In this document: piece by piece, positions 30,515 through 41,428 of the stretch
How positions within the stretch are numbered: position 1 is the stretch's first letter
Layout of the letters: every line of letters starts with the position of its first letter
NCBI RefSeq assembly: GCF_006965445.1
Contig: NZ_CP041356.1
Span: forward strand, 2,480,001-2,544,000
Source of the DNA: Lactococcus protaetiae
GTDB taxonomy: Bacteria; Bacillota; Bacilli; Lactobacillales; Streptococcaceae
DNA: 64,000 nucleotides
Reading direction: 5' to 3'
Program-made: the position numbers and the translations under genes
Notes under the pieces: generated by a model
The model's database searches: none
What the model was told of the DNA's origin: nothing
Seen by the model: the letters and a program-made list of their open reading frames with translations, nothing else

Positions 30515-31011
30515 CTAGTGACTCTCAAAAAGTAGCACCTGTCCAATTGTACCATCAAGGTATATCGCCATTTGTTCATTAGTAATTATTTTATAATTAG
30601 AATTTATTTCAGAAACAATTTTATTCCAAAATTTTTCCGAACTTTTATTTTGGGAATGATATTTCAACTGCCAACTCCCACAAAATTGCTTAAAGATTTG
30701 GTATGCGGTTTGTCTTCCAATCCCCTCCTTTGAAAAGGATAAGTGATAAAAAATTCGTACATTGTTTTATCTGTCGGAATATTTATCTCTAAAAAATTAT
30801 TAATCAAGGTAAAACCAACAAGTTCACCGTCAACTTTTATGAAGTATGAATAACGATTTTTATCATTGAAAATATCATCTACACGATAATGAAATAGTCC
30901 ATCTTTCTCAACTTTAGCTTGGGTGTATTGAGAGAATTCATAGATATATTTTTCAAGTAAATTTTCTAATGTTTTTTGTCATCAATAGAAATTTCTTCTA
31001 AGTATAACCAT
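30515..31011 (-). pseudogene. GNAT acetyltransferase, broken by at least two frameshifts
   Basis: Conceptual translation in successive frames gives LEEISIDDK, then KTLENLLEKYIYEFSQYTQAK...YSYFIKVDGELVGFTLINNF...FFITYPFQRRG, then IGRQTAYQIFKQF...KFWNKIVSE...QVLLFESH. This is an acetyltransferase with the acetyl-CoA motif RRGIGRQTAYQIF. One base is missing at the T-run 30972-30977 and one at CCCC 30722-30725, both homopolymers. A further disruption lies between the ATG at 31009-31011 and ISIDDK. Either a real pseudogene or base-calling errors like those in atpA and atpG; the third disruption makes a true pseudogene more likely here. Confidence 0.7.
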
Positions 31012-31023
31012 CTTTTTTCCCTA

Positions 31024-31206
31024 TTAGTGGTGGGTTAAAAACTCAACAATCCAATAGCCGACATACGCCCAGCTCAGAAATCCATGCCAAACTGCATTCC
31101 AAAATGCTCCACCATTTTCTGCAAAACGCATACCAGTGGCAACCAAGAATCCCATAAAGTACATTGCACTTGACACATCAACATTTACTTTGATTTTTTT
31201 GTCCAT
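31024..31206 (-). CDS. Small membrane protein, unknown
   Basis: Sixty residues with a polar, charged N-terminus (DKKIKVNVDVSS) and two hydrophobic stretches rich in Trp, Phe and Tyr (about 14-26 and 37-56). The strong AGGAGG site 6-7 nt before ATG 31206 supports it as real. No family recognised. The GNAT pseudogene begins 12 nt after its stop, so they once formed a unit. Confidence 0.6.
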   Translation of the reverse strand: MDKKIKVNVDVSSAMYFMGFLVATGMRFAENGGAFWNAVWHGFLSWAYVGYWIVEFLTHH

Positions 31207-31302
31207 TTTTTGCCTCCTAATTTTAACTGATTAAATGTTTATCACTATCCCCGTTCTTTACCCTTTATTGATAAAGTTACCTACTCATTTTCTTTTATTA
31301 TA

Positions 31303-31328
31303 TAAAAAAAGTTGGCGTTAACCAACTT
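31303..31328 (-). terminator. Terminator of the SLC13-type transporter gene
   Basis: AAGTTGG / CCAACTT stem with a 6-nt loop and seven T after it on the minus strand. Confidence 0.85.
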
Positions 31329-31342
31329 ATTTCTTTTATTAT

Positions 31343-32521
31343 TTAAGCGACAAAACTTACGATGATTAATCCAAAAACTACTAAAATACCTAAAAAACTG
31401 GCGTTAATAATCATGAAATATTTTACAAAACCAGAAGTTTCGCCACGCGCCTGCATTCGAATCACTTTGTAAGCAATCAACGTCGCCATTGAAGCAACCA
31501 TCGTTCCTATTCCACCGATGTCAGCACCAAGTACAACCGACACCGCATGAGGTGTGAATGGAGAGATAAGAATAGGAGCTGCGATATTTGAAATCACCTG
31601 ACTTGTAATCACGGTACCTAAAAATGCTGCTTGTGGTCCCACAAACGTACGACTAATAAAGTCCGTGAGTGCATGGATGTTAGCAATATTTCCAACGATT
31701 ATGAAGAAACAAACAAAGGTTAAAAGAAGGTGATAGTCCACACCTTTGAATAACTGTGGGCGATAAATTAACACAACTACTGCGACAATCGCTGCTGCTA
31801 AGTAAAAATTAATATAACCAAATACGGATGCTGCCATAATAATCATCAGAATCACAAAAATTGATGTTTCTAATTTATTAAACTTATCAACTTTTGTCTC
31901 AATTACTAAGGGTTCATTATCAATGAACTGACAAGCAATATTGAGCAAGATTAGTCCCGCCAACCAAAGTAGTCCTGTTCCTTTGAAAAACTCTAAATTT
32001 GTCAAAACATGTCCGCCATGATGTGCTGCATTTTGATAAAAAGAGTAAAGATATAAATTATGAGGATTACCTTGAGGGAGCAAGCTTGATCCCGTGTGAC
32101 AAGCAGGAACAATCATCGCTGCTCCAATATAAACTGATTTCCGATTCTTAATCTCTTTTGTGATTGCCAAGTACAGAGGCAAAATAGTCAAAATTGTGAG
32201 GTCATTTGTAAAAAATATAGCAAGAAAGAAAGTGAGCATTGTTGTAAATCGTACAAGCTGACGTGTTGTCTTACTCCGTTTTACCAATGATTCTCCTAGA
32301 TAACGTAAAAGTCCTGTTGAACGAAAACCTGCAATAACAAGCATCAATCCAAACACAGTTACAACTACCTTATAATCAAAAAAACGTGTTGTAAATCCGC
32401 CAAAAACGACGGCAATAATTGCGATAATAAAAGCGACAAGAAAAACCTTATCGACCAAAAACCAATTCCAAACTGCTTGCAGAATGTGCTTTGATTTGCG
32501 TCCAGTAGCTGATTGTTCCAC
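31343..32521 (-). CDS. SLC13/ArsB-NhaD-like anion permease
   Basis: A 392-residue transporter with about ten helices in the ion-transporter superfamily (citrate/dicarboxylate or arsenite-antiporter-like). Diagnostic pieces are the re-entrant loop segments FFTNDLTILTILPL and SNIAAPILISPFTPHA, and the paired motif HTGSSLLPQGNPHN. The substrate is not clear; dicarboxylate or other anion transport is likely. The gene has its own promoter with a leader of about 150 nt that contains a short terminator-like hairpin. Confidence 0.8.
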   Translation of the reverse strand: MEQSATGRKSKHILQAVWNWFLVDKVFLVAFIIAIIAVVFGGFTTRFFDYKVVVTVFGLMLVIAGFRSTGLLRYLGESLVKRSKTTRQLVRFTTMLTFFLAIFFTNDLTILTILPLYLAITKEIKNRKSVYIGAAMIVPACHTGSSLLPQGNPHNLYLYSFYQNAAHHGGHVLTNLEFFKGTGLLWLAGLILLNIACQFIDNEPLVIETKVDKFNKLETSIFVILMIIMAASVFGYINFYLAAAIVAVVVLIYRPQLFKGVDYHLLLTFVCFFIIVGNIANIHALTDFISRTFVGPQAAFLGTVITSQVISNIAAPILISPFTPHAVSVVLGADIGGIGTMVASMATLIAYKVIRMQARGETSGFVKYFMIINASFLGILVVFGLIIVSFVA

Positions 32522-32611
32522 TACTTCTCCTAACTATCATATGGATACTCGCTCTACGTTAGGAACGATCTGGCTCCTCTTTGCAAAGCAATATGGTTTT
32601 ATCTATCACAC

Positions 32612-32636
32612 AAAAAGAACGACTAAAACTGTCGTT
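32612..32636 (-). promoter_or_regulatory. Terminator-like hairpin in the leader of the SLC13-type gene
   Basis: AACGAC-AGTTTTA-GTCGTT followed by CTTTTT on the minus strand, about 40 nt downstream of the predicted start of transcription. It could act as an attenuator, but the stem is short. Confidence 0.4.
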
Positions 32637-32676
32637 TCCAATATCAAGTGACTTTTACCATTTACACACTGTTTAC

Positions 32677-32685
32677 ATTATAGCA
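32677..32685 (-). promoter_or_regulatory. Extended -10 promoter of the SLC13-type gene
   Basis: TGCTATAAT on the minus strand fits an extended -10 element; the -35 is poor. It lies about 155 nt upstream of the start codon. Confidence 0.6.
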
Positions 32686-32800
32686 TAAAAAGAAAGCCAA
32701 GCAACTAATTTTTGGGACTTACACTAAGGTTTGATAAATTCTGACATTTTCATTTTTTGTCAAAAATTTTGATGACAAATTCTATGTTTCATTAAAAAAT

Positions 32801-32830
32801 AAAAACTCTGTCAGTACTGACAAAGTTTTT
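32801..32830 (-). terminator. Terminator of the suf operon, built on the CTGTCAG palindrome
   Basis: The stem is TGTCAGTACTGACA, extended with AACT/AGTT pairs and flanked by A- and T-runs. It lies directly after the sufB stop. Confidence 0.85.
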
Positions 32831-32835
32831 TATTT

Positions 32836-34260
32836 TTATCCAATCGAACCTTCCATTGAGTAAGAGATTAAACGATTGAGTTCAACGGCATATTCCATTG
32901 GAAGTTCTTTGGTAAATGGCTCAATAAATCCCATAACAATCATGTCAGTTGCTTCTTTTTCTGTCAGTCCACGACTCATCAAATAATAAAGTTGTTCTTC
33001 AGAAATTTTTGACACTTTTGCTTCATGTTCAAGTGCAACTTGTGAGTTATGAATTTCATTGAACGGAACAGTATCAGACTTTGATAAATCATCCATCAAG
33101 ATTGTATCACACTCAATATGAGAAGCAGATTTTTTCGAATTTTTTCCGAAAGTGACTTGTCCACGATAATTGACTGCTCCACCATTTTTGGCGATAGATT
33201 TTGAAATAATTGAGCTTGATGTGTTAGGCGCATTGTGAATCATTTTTGCACCTGTATCTTGATTTTGGTTAGCCCCTGCAAATGCAATGGAGAGCATTGT
33301 CCCACGTGCGCCTGGACCATTCAGATGAACGGCTGGATATTTCATAGAAACACGAGAACCAAGGTTTCCATCAACCCATTCAACTGTCGCATTTGTAGCT
33401 GCACTTGCACGTTTTGTCACAAGGTTATAAACATTGTCCGACCAGTTTTGAATGGTTGAATAGCGCATATAGCCACCTTCTTCCACAAAAATTTCAACCA
33501 CAGCCGCATGAAGTGAACTCGCAGAATAAGTCGGCGCCGTACAGCCCTCGACATACTGAACAGATGCCCCCTCTTCTACGATAATCAATGTCCGTTCAAA
33601 TTGTCCAGATTTTTCGTTGTTAATGCGGAAATAGGCCTGAATCGGAATGTCACATTTGACTCCTTTGGGAATGTAAACAAAGGAGCCACCTGACCAAACT
33701 GCTGAGTTCAATGCCGCCAGTTTATTATCTGTTGGTGGCACGAGTTTTGCGAAATATTTTTTGAAAAGCTCTGGATACTCACGTAATCCTGAATCTGTGT
33801 CTGTGAAAACAATGCCCAACTTTTCAAATTCTTCACGCATATTATGATAGACAACTTCTGATTCATATTGCGCAGAAGCACCAGCAAGATATGAACGCTC
33901 TGCCTCTGGAATACCGATTTTTTCAAAAGTATCTTTGATTTCAGCAGGAACATCATCCCATGAACGTGCCGCTTTTGCTGATGGTTTTTGATAATAGACG
34001 ATATCATTAAAGTCAATGTCAGAGAGGTCTGGCCCCCATTTTGGTAAGTCTATTTTTTTGAATGCTTCAAATGATTTTAGACGAAAATCAAGCATCCATT
34101 CTGGTTCATTTTTTGTGGCAGAAATCTCACGAATAACTTCTTCTGTCAGGCCTAAACCAGTTGTAAAATCCAGCTTTGCATTATCATGAAAGCCAAATTT
34201 ATATTCTTCTAAGCCTTCAACCGCATCATCAGCGGTGTTGACGATTTTTTCTTCTATCAT
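32836..34260 (-). CDS. sufB: Fe-S cluster assembly scaffold SufB
   Basis: Scaffold protein of 474 residues that builds [4Fe-4S] clusters with SufC and SufD. The core beta-helix includes [28 protein letters not shown] and the C-terminal [21 protein letters not shown] block that binds SufC. I chose ATG at 34260, which has GAGAGGA upstream; the frame open back to 34371 reads into intergenic DNA with CTGTCAG words and a repeat. Last gene of the operon, about 260 bp after sufU, with a repeat element in that gap. Confidence 0.95.
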   Translation of the reverse strand: MIEEKIVNTADDAVEGLEEYKFGFHDNAKLDFTTGLGLTEEVIREISATKNEPEWMLDFRLKSFEAFKKIDLPKWGPDLSDIDFNDIVYYQKPSAKAARSWDDVPAEIKDTFEKIGIPEAERSYLAGASAQYESEVVYHNMREEFEKLGIVFTDTDSGLREYPELFKKYFAKLVPPTDNKLAALNSAVWSGGSFVYIPKGVKCDIPIQAYFRINNEKSGQFERTLIIVEEGASVQYVEGCTAPTYSASSLHAAVVEIFVEEGGYMRYSTIQNWSDNVYNLVTKRASAATNATVEWVDGNLGSRVSMKYPAVHLNGPGARGTMLSIAFAGANQNQDTGAKMIHNAPNTSSSIISKSIAKNGGAVNYRGQVTFGKNSKKSASHIECDTILMDDLSKSDTVPFNEIHNSQVALEHEAKVSKISEEQLYYLMSRGLTEKEATDMIVMGFIEPFTKELPMEYAVELNRLISYSMEGSIG

Positions 34261-34445
34261 TTTTATCCTCTCAGTTTCTTTTTTGAAAAGATTTTTGGTC
34301 CATTCTTTTACTCTTTGGTTCTTGATGGTTCTGTCAGTATACTGACGAAAGATTTCAGCCGTCATTTGCACTCATCGGCTGATTCAAATTGCACTGACAG
34401 CTTCAGTATAATGACAAAATCATCAAGTTTACTGACAAATTTTAT

Positions 34446-34524
34446 CCATTACCAGTCGCTTCAGCGACTAGAGAAAATGGACAAATGTTTTACGAAACTC
34501 CCACTGAATAAGTCTTGGCTTCAT
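34446..34524. repeat. Short mosaic palindromic repeat between sufU and sufB
   Basis: Contains AGTCGCT-TC-AGCGACT (34454-34469), the GGACAAATGTTTTACGAAAC module also found at 63331-63350, and the right terminus CACTGAATAAGTCTTG(G)CTTCAT ending at 34524. The terminus overlaps the sufU stop codon at 34521-34523. Confidence 0.75.
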
Positions 34525-34979
34525 TCACCATGAGTGATTTTGGCTTCTGCTTCACCCATTTCAAGTGCTTTTTTTAGGGCATTCCAAGGCAAAGTTGAAC
34601 ATTTCACACGTGATGGAAACTTACTTACCCCCGCAAGAAATTGTGCATCACCAAGTGCTTCCTGACGTTCATCCTCCACTCCTGTCACCATTGCTGAAAA
34701 AATATTTGCTAGCTCTAACGCTTCTTGCTTTGTTTTCCCAAGCACTGCCACTGTCATCATTGAAGCCGACGCTGTTGAAATCGTGCAACCATGCCCACTA
34801 AAAGCAATATCTGAAATCACATCACCATCAAAATCAACGGTTAAACGAATGACATCTCCACAAGTTGGATTATTTAAATCAATCATACATCCCGTATGTA
34901 ATTCCCCAGCATGCCGTGGACTTGATGAATGGTCCAAAATCACTGCACGATATAAATTATCTAATTTAGATAAAGCCAC
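34521..34979 (-). CDS. sufU: Sulfur-relay zinc protein SufU
   Basis: Accepts sulfur from SufS and passes it on for Fe-S assembly in Gram-positive bacteria. The 152 residues contain DHSSSPRHAGEL, the zinc-binding Cys in NPTCGDVI and FSGHGCTIS, and a distal Cys in RVKCSTLPWNAL. The extra 18-20-residue insertion (ANIFSAMVTGVEDERQEALG) typical of SufU against IscU is present. The last two sense codons and the stop merge with the terminus of a repeat element. Confidence 0.94.
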   Translation of the reverse strand: MALSKLDNLYRAVILDHSSSPRHAGELHTGCMIDLNNPTCGDVIRLTVDFDGDVISDIAFSGHGCTISTASASMMTVAVLGKTKQEALELANIFSAMVTGVEDERQEALGDAQFLAGVSKFPSRVKCSTLPWNALKKALEMGEAEAKITHGE

Positions 34980-35004
34980 TCTCTCACTCTTTCTATAAAT
35001 TTGC

Positions 35005-35391
35005 TCAAAGCAATTGTTCTAGTTTTATCGGCATTAGCTCAAGCGCTTGACGGCACCACGGATATTTACCCTTAACTAATTCAAAATCAGAACCATCATC
35101 AAGTAATTTCGCTGTCGCTGTCAGCCTAAAACCAATTCCTGGATAATCATTAAAACCTGCCACTTCACGAACAGCAACTAGAGCAAGGACTGTATCGTTT
35201 ATCTTAATATCTGCCTCAAAATGTGTAAAACCAGCAGCTGGTGCTAAAAGACGCCCATCCTCTGTCAAGGTCAGATAAGATATCCAAGTCCCTGTCGCAT
35301 GAGGAGTTTCTTCTGCTCCCCAAGACGTGAGCGCAACCTCACCTTCATATTTCAATAACTCTAAAAATTTATCTGTTAAAATTTTCGTCAT
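35005..35391 (-). CDS. Pyridoxamine 5'-phosphate oxidase-like FMN-binding protein
   Basis: A 128-residue split-barrel protein of the PNPOx-like superfamily, judged from the pattern ALTSWGAEETPHATGTWISYLTLTEDGRLLAPAAGF followed by VLALVAVREVAG. Such small proteins bind FMN or other flavin/haem cofactors; the activity is not known. It sits inside the SUF operon, between the DUF1801 gene and sufU, with short gaps, so it should be co-expressed with Fe-S assembly. Confidence 0.75.
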   Translation of the reverse strand: MTKILTDKFLELLKYEGEVALTSWGAEETPHATGTWISYLTLTEDGRLLAPAAGFTHFEADIKINDTVLALVAVREVAGFNDYPGIGFRLTATAKLLDDGSDFELVKGKYPWCRQALELMPIKLEQLL

Positions 35392-35394
35392 TTT

Positions 35395-35783
35395 TTACAA
35401 TTCTTTCTTCAACTTTCGCCAGCCACCTGCACGATTATTTTTGATGATCTGGCGAACCATTATCAAAAATGCTTTTTCATTAAGTATATCATGCTCATAA
35501 AGCGAAATCTGCCTAGACGTTTTATTGTCAAATCCAGCTGTAATAATATGCTCTGAATCAGGAACAATCCCGCCATCATAAAGGAAAATCGCCAAATGAT
35601 TTTTCGCCGTTTTTAGAGCACAGATATTGCCTTCAAGCACAAAATAGGGCATATTTGTTCGCTTAATTGTTTCTTCAACCTCGCTATCTGCCTCATGCAA
35701 AATACGACGAACTTGTCTGGAAAAATTCTGCTGATAGGGAGGAAGTTGAGCAATAAACTGATCAATACGAGAATCATTTTTCA

Positions 35784-35784
<1 letters not shown>
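35395..35784 (-). CDS. DUF1801 (YdhG-like) protein
   Basis: A 129-residue DUF1801 protein, recognised from the N-terminal IDQFIAQLPPYQQNFSRQVRRILHE, the central EETIKRTNMPYFVLEGN-type block, and the C-terminal aromatic/Lys tail (GGWRKLKKEL). Relatives are small alpha/beta proteins of unknown role, sometimes called iron chaperone-like because of weak similarity to frataxin. Its start touches the sufS stop. The frataxin link would suit its place among Fe-S genes but is only suggestive. Confidence 0.75.
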
Positions 35785-38251
<2,467 letters not shown>

Positions 38252-38252
38252 A

Positions 38253-39023
38253 TCAAACTTCTTCCTTATATTCAATACCGAGTTCTTCTGCGATATTTAC
38301 ATAACCTTCAACCTCAAGACGTTTAGCAAGCTCCGCTCCACCCGTCTTAACCACACGACCTTCCATCATAATATGCACAACATCAGGTGTAATATAATCT
38401 AAAAGTCGTTGATAGTGGGTAATAATCAAAGCGCCAAACTTTTCTCCACGCATTGAATTCACACCTTTTGCCACAACTTTTAATGCATCAATATCAAGAC
38501 CCGAGTCAATTTCATCAAGAATACCAAAAGTAGGTTCAAGCATCAACAATTGAAGAATCTCATTCCGTTTTTTCTCACCACCTGAAAAACCTTCATTGAG
38601 GTAACGTTCAGCCATTTCTTCTTTCATATTGAGCAATTCCATATTTTTATCCAATTTTTTTATGAATTGCATCACAGAAATTTTATCATCCTCAGCACGT
38701 TTTGCATTAATTGCAGCACGTAAAAATTCAGCGTTTGTAATCCCTGGAATTTCTGATGGATACTGCATCGCAAGAAAGAGCCCAAGACGTGCGCGCTCAT
38801 CAACTCCCATTTCTAAAACATTTTGGCCATCGAAAAGCACTTCACCCTCTGTCACTGTATAGTTAGGGTTCCCCATGATTGCAGCAGATAGAGTTGATTT
38901 CCCTGTCCCATTAGGTCCCATAATTGCATGGATTTCACCTGTATTTATCGTCAAGTTTACCCCATTGAGAATTTTTTTATCTTCGATTGATACATGAAGA
39001 TTCTTAATTTCAAGTGTTGACAT
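38253..39023 (-). CDS. sufC: Fe-S cluster assembly ATPase SufC
   Basis: A soluble ABC-type ATPase of 256 residues that drives shape changes in SufBD. Walker A is GPNGTGKST, the signature FSGGEKKRNEILQLL, Walker B FGILDEIDSGLD and the switch His is in IITHYQRLLDY. I chose ATG at 39023, with GAAGGAGAG upstream. First gene of the operon. Confidence 0.95.
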   Translation of the reverse strand: MSTLEIKNLHVSIEDKKILNGVNLTINTGEIHAIMGPNGTGKSTLSAAIMGNPNYTVTEGEVLFDGQNVLEMGVDERARLGLFLAMQYPSEIPGITNAEFLRAAINAKRAEDDKISVMQFIKKLDKNMELLNMKEEMAERYLNEGFSGGEKKRNEILQLLMLEPTFGILDEIDSGLDIDALKVVAKGVNSMRGEKFGALIITHYQRLLDYITPDVVHIMMEGRVVKTGGAELAKRLEVEGYVNIAEELGIEYKEEV

Positions 39024-39176
39024 TTTTCTCTCCTTCAATCTGAAACGGAGATTCTCTATCACCATTTCGTTCATTTCATAAATTGTCAATAATTTTTGAC
39101 ATTTTATAATTTCTATTTTATCAAAATTCTCGTGGTATTTGTTGTTTTCTGTTACCGTTTTTATCTAATAAAAAAT

Positions 39177-39196
39177 AGCTAGAAGGCCTTCTAGCT
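39177..39196. terminator. Bidirectional terminator between the suf operon start and floT
   Basis: AGCTAGAAGGCCTTCTAGCT is a perfect palindrome with T-runs on both sides. It serves the flotillin gene, which ends at 39240 on the minus strand. Confidence 0.8.
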
Positions 39197-39239
39197 TATT
39201 TTTTTGTTTTTAACAAGAAAATATTTTCTTATTACAACT

Positions 39240-40688
39240 CTATTCTGTGAAATCTCCATTATTTTTTTCTTCTATCGATGCTGTGTTCTTGTGACTTGCG
39301 AAGTCAGTCATAAGCTGTGGAATGTCAACTCCCATCTCTTTCATAACATCCAATCCCTTTTGAAGTCCCGAAGCAGACATCCCCATAATCTTATCTGAAC
39401 CTTCTCCACCATATATTTTGATAGAATCAACTGCACGAAGATTTTCTGAAACAGAGCCAACAACTTTTGGTAAAACTTCCATCGCCATATTGAGAATTGC
39501 TGCATCAGTCATATGTTTCATAGCTTCAGCTTTTTTCTCAATAGCTTCTGCTTCTGCCTCACCATTCAAGCGGATAGCTTCAGCCTGTGCTTTACCTTTT
39601 GCAAGGATAGCTTCTGCTTCTGCAAGTGCCTTAATTTTTTGTTCTTCAGCTTCTGCCTGTGCTTTTGCAATTTGAGCTTCTTTTTGCGCATTTGCCTCAG
39701 CAACAATTGTTGCTTGTTTTTCTTGAGCCGCCCGAAGCACTTCTTGTTGTTCAAGTTCAGTAGCACGTTTACGCTTGATAATTTCAACTTGCATTTCTGC
39801 ATCAGTTGTTTCCTGTTTAGACTTCGCTTCTTGAATTGCATAGGCTTGGTCAGCTTTCGCTTGCGCAATATCTGCTTGTGTCTTTGCATCAGCCTGTGCA
39901 ATATGCTCTTCTTGGTCAAACGAAGCAAGTTGAATCGCTTTACCTTTTTGAGCATCTGCGATCCGTGTTGCACTTTCAGCCTCTGCTTGTTGAGCCTCTT
40001 GATCTGCTTGAGCTTTTTTAATCCGTGTTTGCTTATCTGCCTCAGCAACAGCAACAGCAGCATTTTGTTGAACACGAGCCACTTCTTCTGCACCTAAAGC
40101 TTGAATATAATTCTGATTATCACGAATATCATTAACAACAAATGACACTACTTGCAAGCCCATCTTAGCAAGATCGGTTGCTGCCTGAGCTTGAACTTCT
40201 TTTGAAAACTTATCTCTGTCTTCAATAAGTTCTGAAACTGTCATTGTCCCAATAATTGCTCGCAAATGTCCTTTCAAAACTCTATCTGCCATCCCATCAC
40301 GCTCAACATCTTTCTTTCCTAAAAATTGTTCAGCAGCAGTAGCAATTTCTTGTAAAGATGAACCAACTTTAATCATAGCAGTCGCATCCACAGTGACTGG
40401 AATTTTATTTTTCGAATAGACTTTGTCAGCTTGAATATCTAAAGCTGAAGATTGTAAACTTAAATATCGTGCGCTTTGTAATCCAGGTAAAACAAACGTT
40501 CCAGAGCCACGAACAACTTTTAATTTATTTCCTTGTGAGTCTTTATTCACCCCTTTTGAGCCTAACATCGCCCCATATACGATTAATGCAGCCTGTGGAC
40601 CAGACTTTTTATAGTTGACTACAATGATTGCAATGATAATTAATACCACAACAACTGCAGCCCCTCCTAAAATAAATAGTGGATTCAT
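39240..40688 (-). CDS. floT: Flotillin-like SPFH protein
   Basis: A 482-residue scaffold of membrane microdomains. It has one N-terminal membrane segment (about 5-25), an SPFH/band-7 domain (about 30-200), a long Ala/Glu/Gln coiled coil (about 215-390) with the EA repeats of flotillins, and a C-terminal oligomerisation region. ATG at 40688 has AAGGAGA. The longer frame to 40751 runs into a repeat element. Its usual partner, an NfeD-like protein, is upstream on the same strand but separated by that repeat. Confidence 0.9.
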   Translation of the reverse strand: MNPLFILGGAAVVVVLIIIAIIVVNYKKSGPQAALIVYGAMLGSKGVNKDSQGNKLKVVRGSGTFVLPGLQSARYLSLQSSALDIQADKVYSKNKIPVTVDATAMIKVGSSLQEIATAAEQFLGKKDVERDGMADRVLKGHLRAIIGTMTVSELIEDRDKFSKEVQAQAATDLAKMGLQVVSFVVNDIRDNQNYIQALGAEEVARVQQNAAVAVAEADKQTRIKKAQADQEAQQAEAESATRIADAQKGKAIQLASFDQEEHIAQADAKTQADIAQAKADQAYAIQEAKSKQETTDAEMQVEIIKRKRATELEQQEVLRAAQEKQATIVAEANAQKEAQIAKAQAEAEEQKIKALAEAEAILAKGKAQAEAIRLNGEAEAEAIEKKAEAMKHMTDAAILNMAMEVLPKVVGSVSENLRAVDSIKIYGGEGSDKIMGMSASGLQKGLDVMKEMGVDIPQLMTDFASHKNTASIEEKNNGDFTE

Positions 40689-40700
40689 ACGACTTCTCCT

Positions 40701-40905
40701 TTTAATTGAAGTGATTACTTCATTGGTGGGGGATTCTTTCTCCCCCACCAATGAAGTAGAACGAAAGCAGAGCTTGCCATTTCGCCTTATCGCTTTAGCG
40801 ATTTAGAGCGAATGGACAGCGTAGCGAAGCGGAGATAGTGCTGCTTATCCCACCACCTTATAGAGGTGGGGAATTAGCAAGCACTTGCTAAGTTAAAAGC
40901 TCATT
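40701..40905. repeat. Mosaic palindromic repeat inside the nfeD-floT unit, inverted orientation
   Basis: Both ends are visible: GAAGTGATTACTTC (40707-40720) followed by the GGTGGGGGATTC...CCCCCACC stem, and at the other end AGCAAGCACTTGCTAAGTTAAAA (about 40876-40898). Between them lie ATCGC-TTTA-GCGAT and the CCACC...GGTGG stem. This is the most compact apparently complete copy, about 200 bp. Confidence 0.78.
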
Positions 40906-40944
40906 GCCATTTATAAGAATAAAATTTGGCTGTATTATCTATTT

Positions 40945-41298
40945 TCAAAATTTTGACTGGTATGGAATAACATATGCCACACCATTTGACACTTCAATAA
41001 TCAATACTTCCTCATTTTTAGAAATTGAAGTGACTGGATGTTGTTTTTGATGATAAATTCTCGCTGGTAAAGTTTTTCGTGACTCATTGACAAACTCTGT
41101 CATTACTTCGCCTACAGCACTATTATCATCTATCCCAACTGTCAGCCTACCTACCAAAAGATTTTTTTCATCAGCTTGATAAGGTTGATCACTAACAGAA
41201 TTAAATAAAGACATTATCGGAATAAACAAGACAGTAAGCAGGAGCGCAATAATGATGACAGCAATGATAATGATTAAAATAATCCCCGTTCGCCCCAT
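40945..41298 (-). CDS. NfeD-like (YuaF-type) membrane protein
   Basis: A 117-residue protein with one N-terminal membrane helix (about 5-32) and a C-terminal OB-fold of the NfeD type. The pattern is VGRLTVGI..GEVMTEF...RKTLPARIYH....I..NEEVLIIEVSNGVAYVIPY. NfeD proteins work with flotillins at membrane domains, and the flotillin gene is the next gene. The usual direct coupling is broken by a 200-bp repeat. Confidence 0.8.
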   Translation of the reverse strand: MGRTGIILIIIIAVIIIALLLTVLFIPIMSLFNSVSDQPYQADEKNLLVGRLTVGIDDNSAVGEVMTEFVNESRKTLPARIYHQKQHPVTSISKNEEVLIIEVSNGVAYVIPYQSKF

Positions 41299-41396
41299 AG
41301 ATTTCTCCTTTTACTCCAATTTCATACTGAATTATAGCGTTTTCATGACTTTTTGTCAATTTTTTGTTATATTCTTTGAAAAATTTATCATCAAAT

Positions 41397-41428
41397 AAAA
41401 GTAGCATTGGTTACTCAATGCTACTTTT
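41397..41428 (-). terminator. Terminator of the tagO-like gene
   Basis: AAAAGTAGCATTG / CAATGCTACTTTT with a 6-nt loop. It overlaps the last codons of the transferase gene and could also act in the other direction. Confidence 0.85.

Noticed and set aside
39513-40097. Long open frames on both strands across the flotillin coiled coil
   Set aside because: They are frame shadows of an Ala/Glu/Gln-rich repeat; Cys/Phe- or Lys/Leu-rich composition without motifs or ribosome sites.
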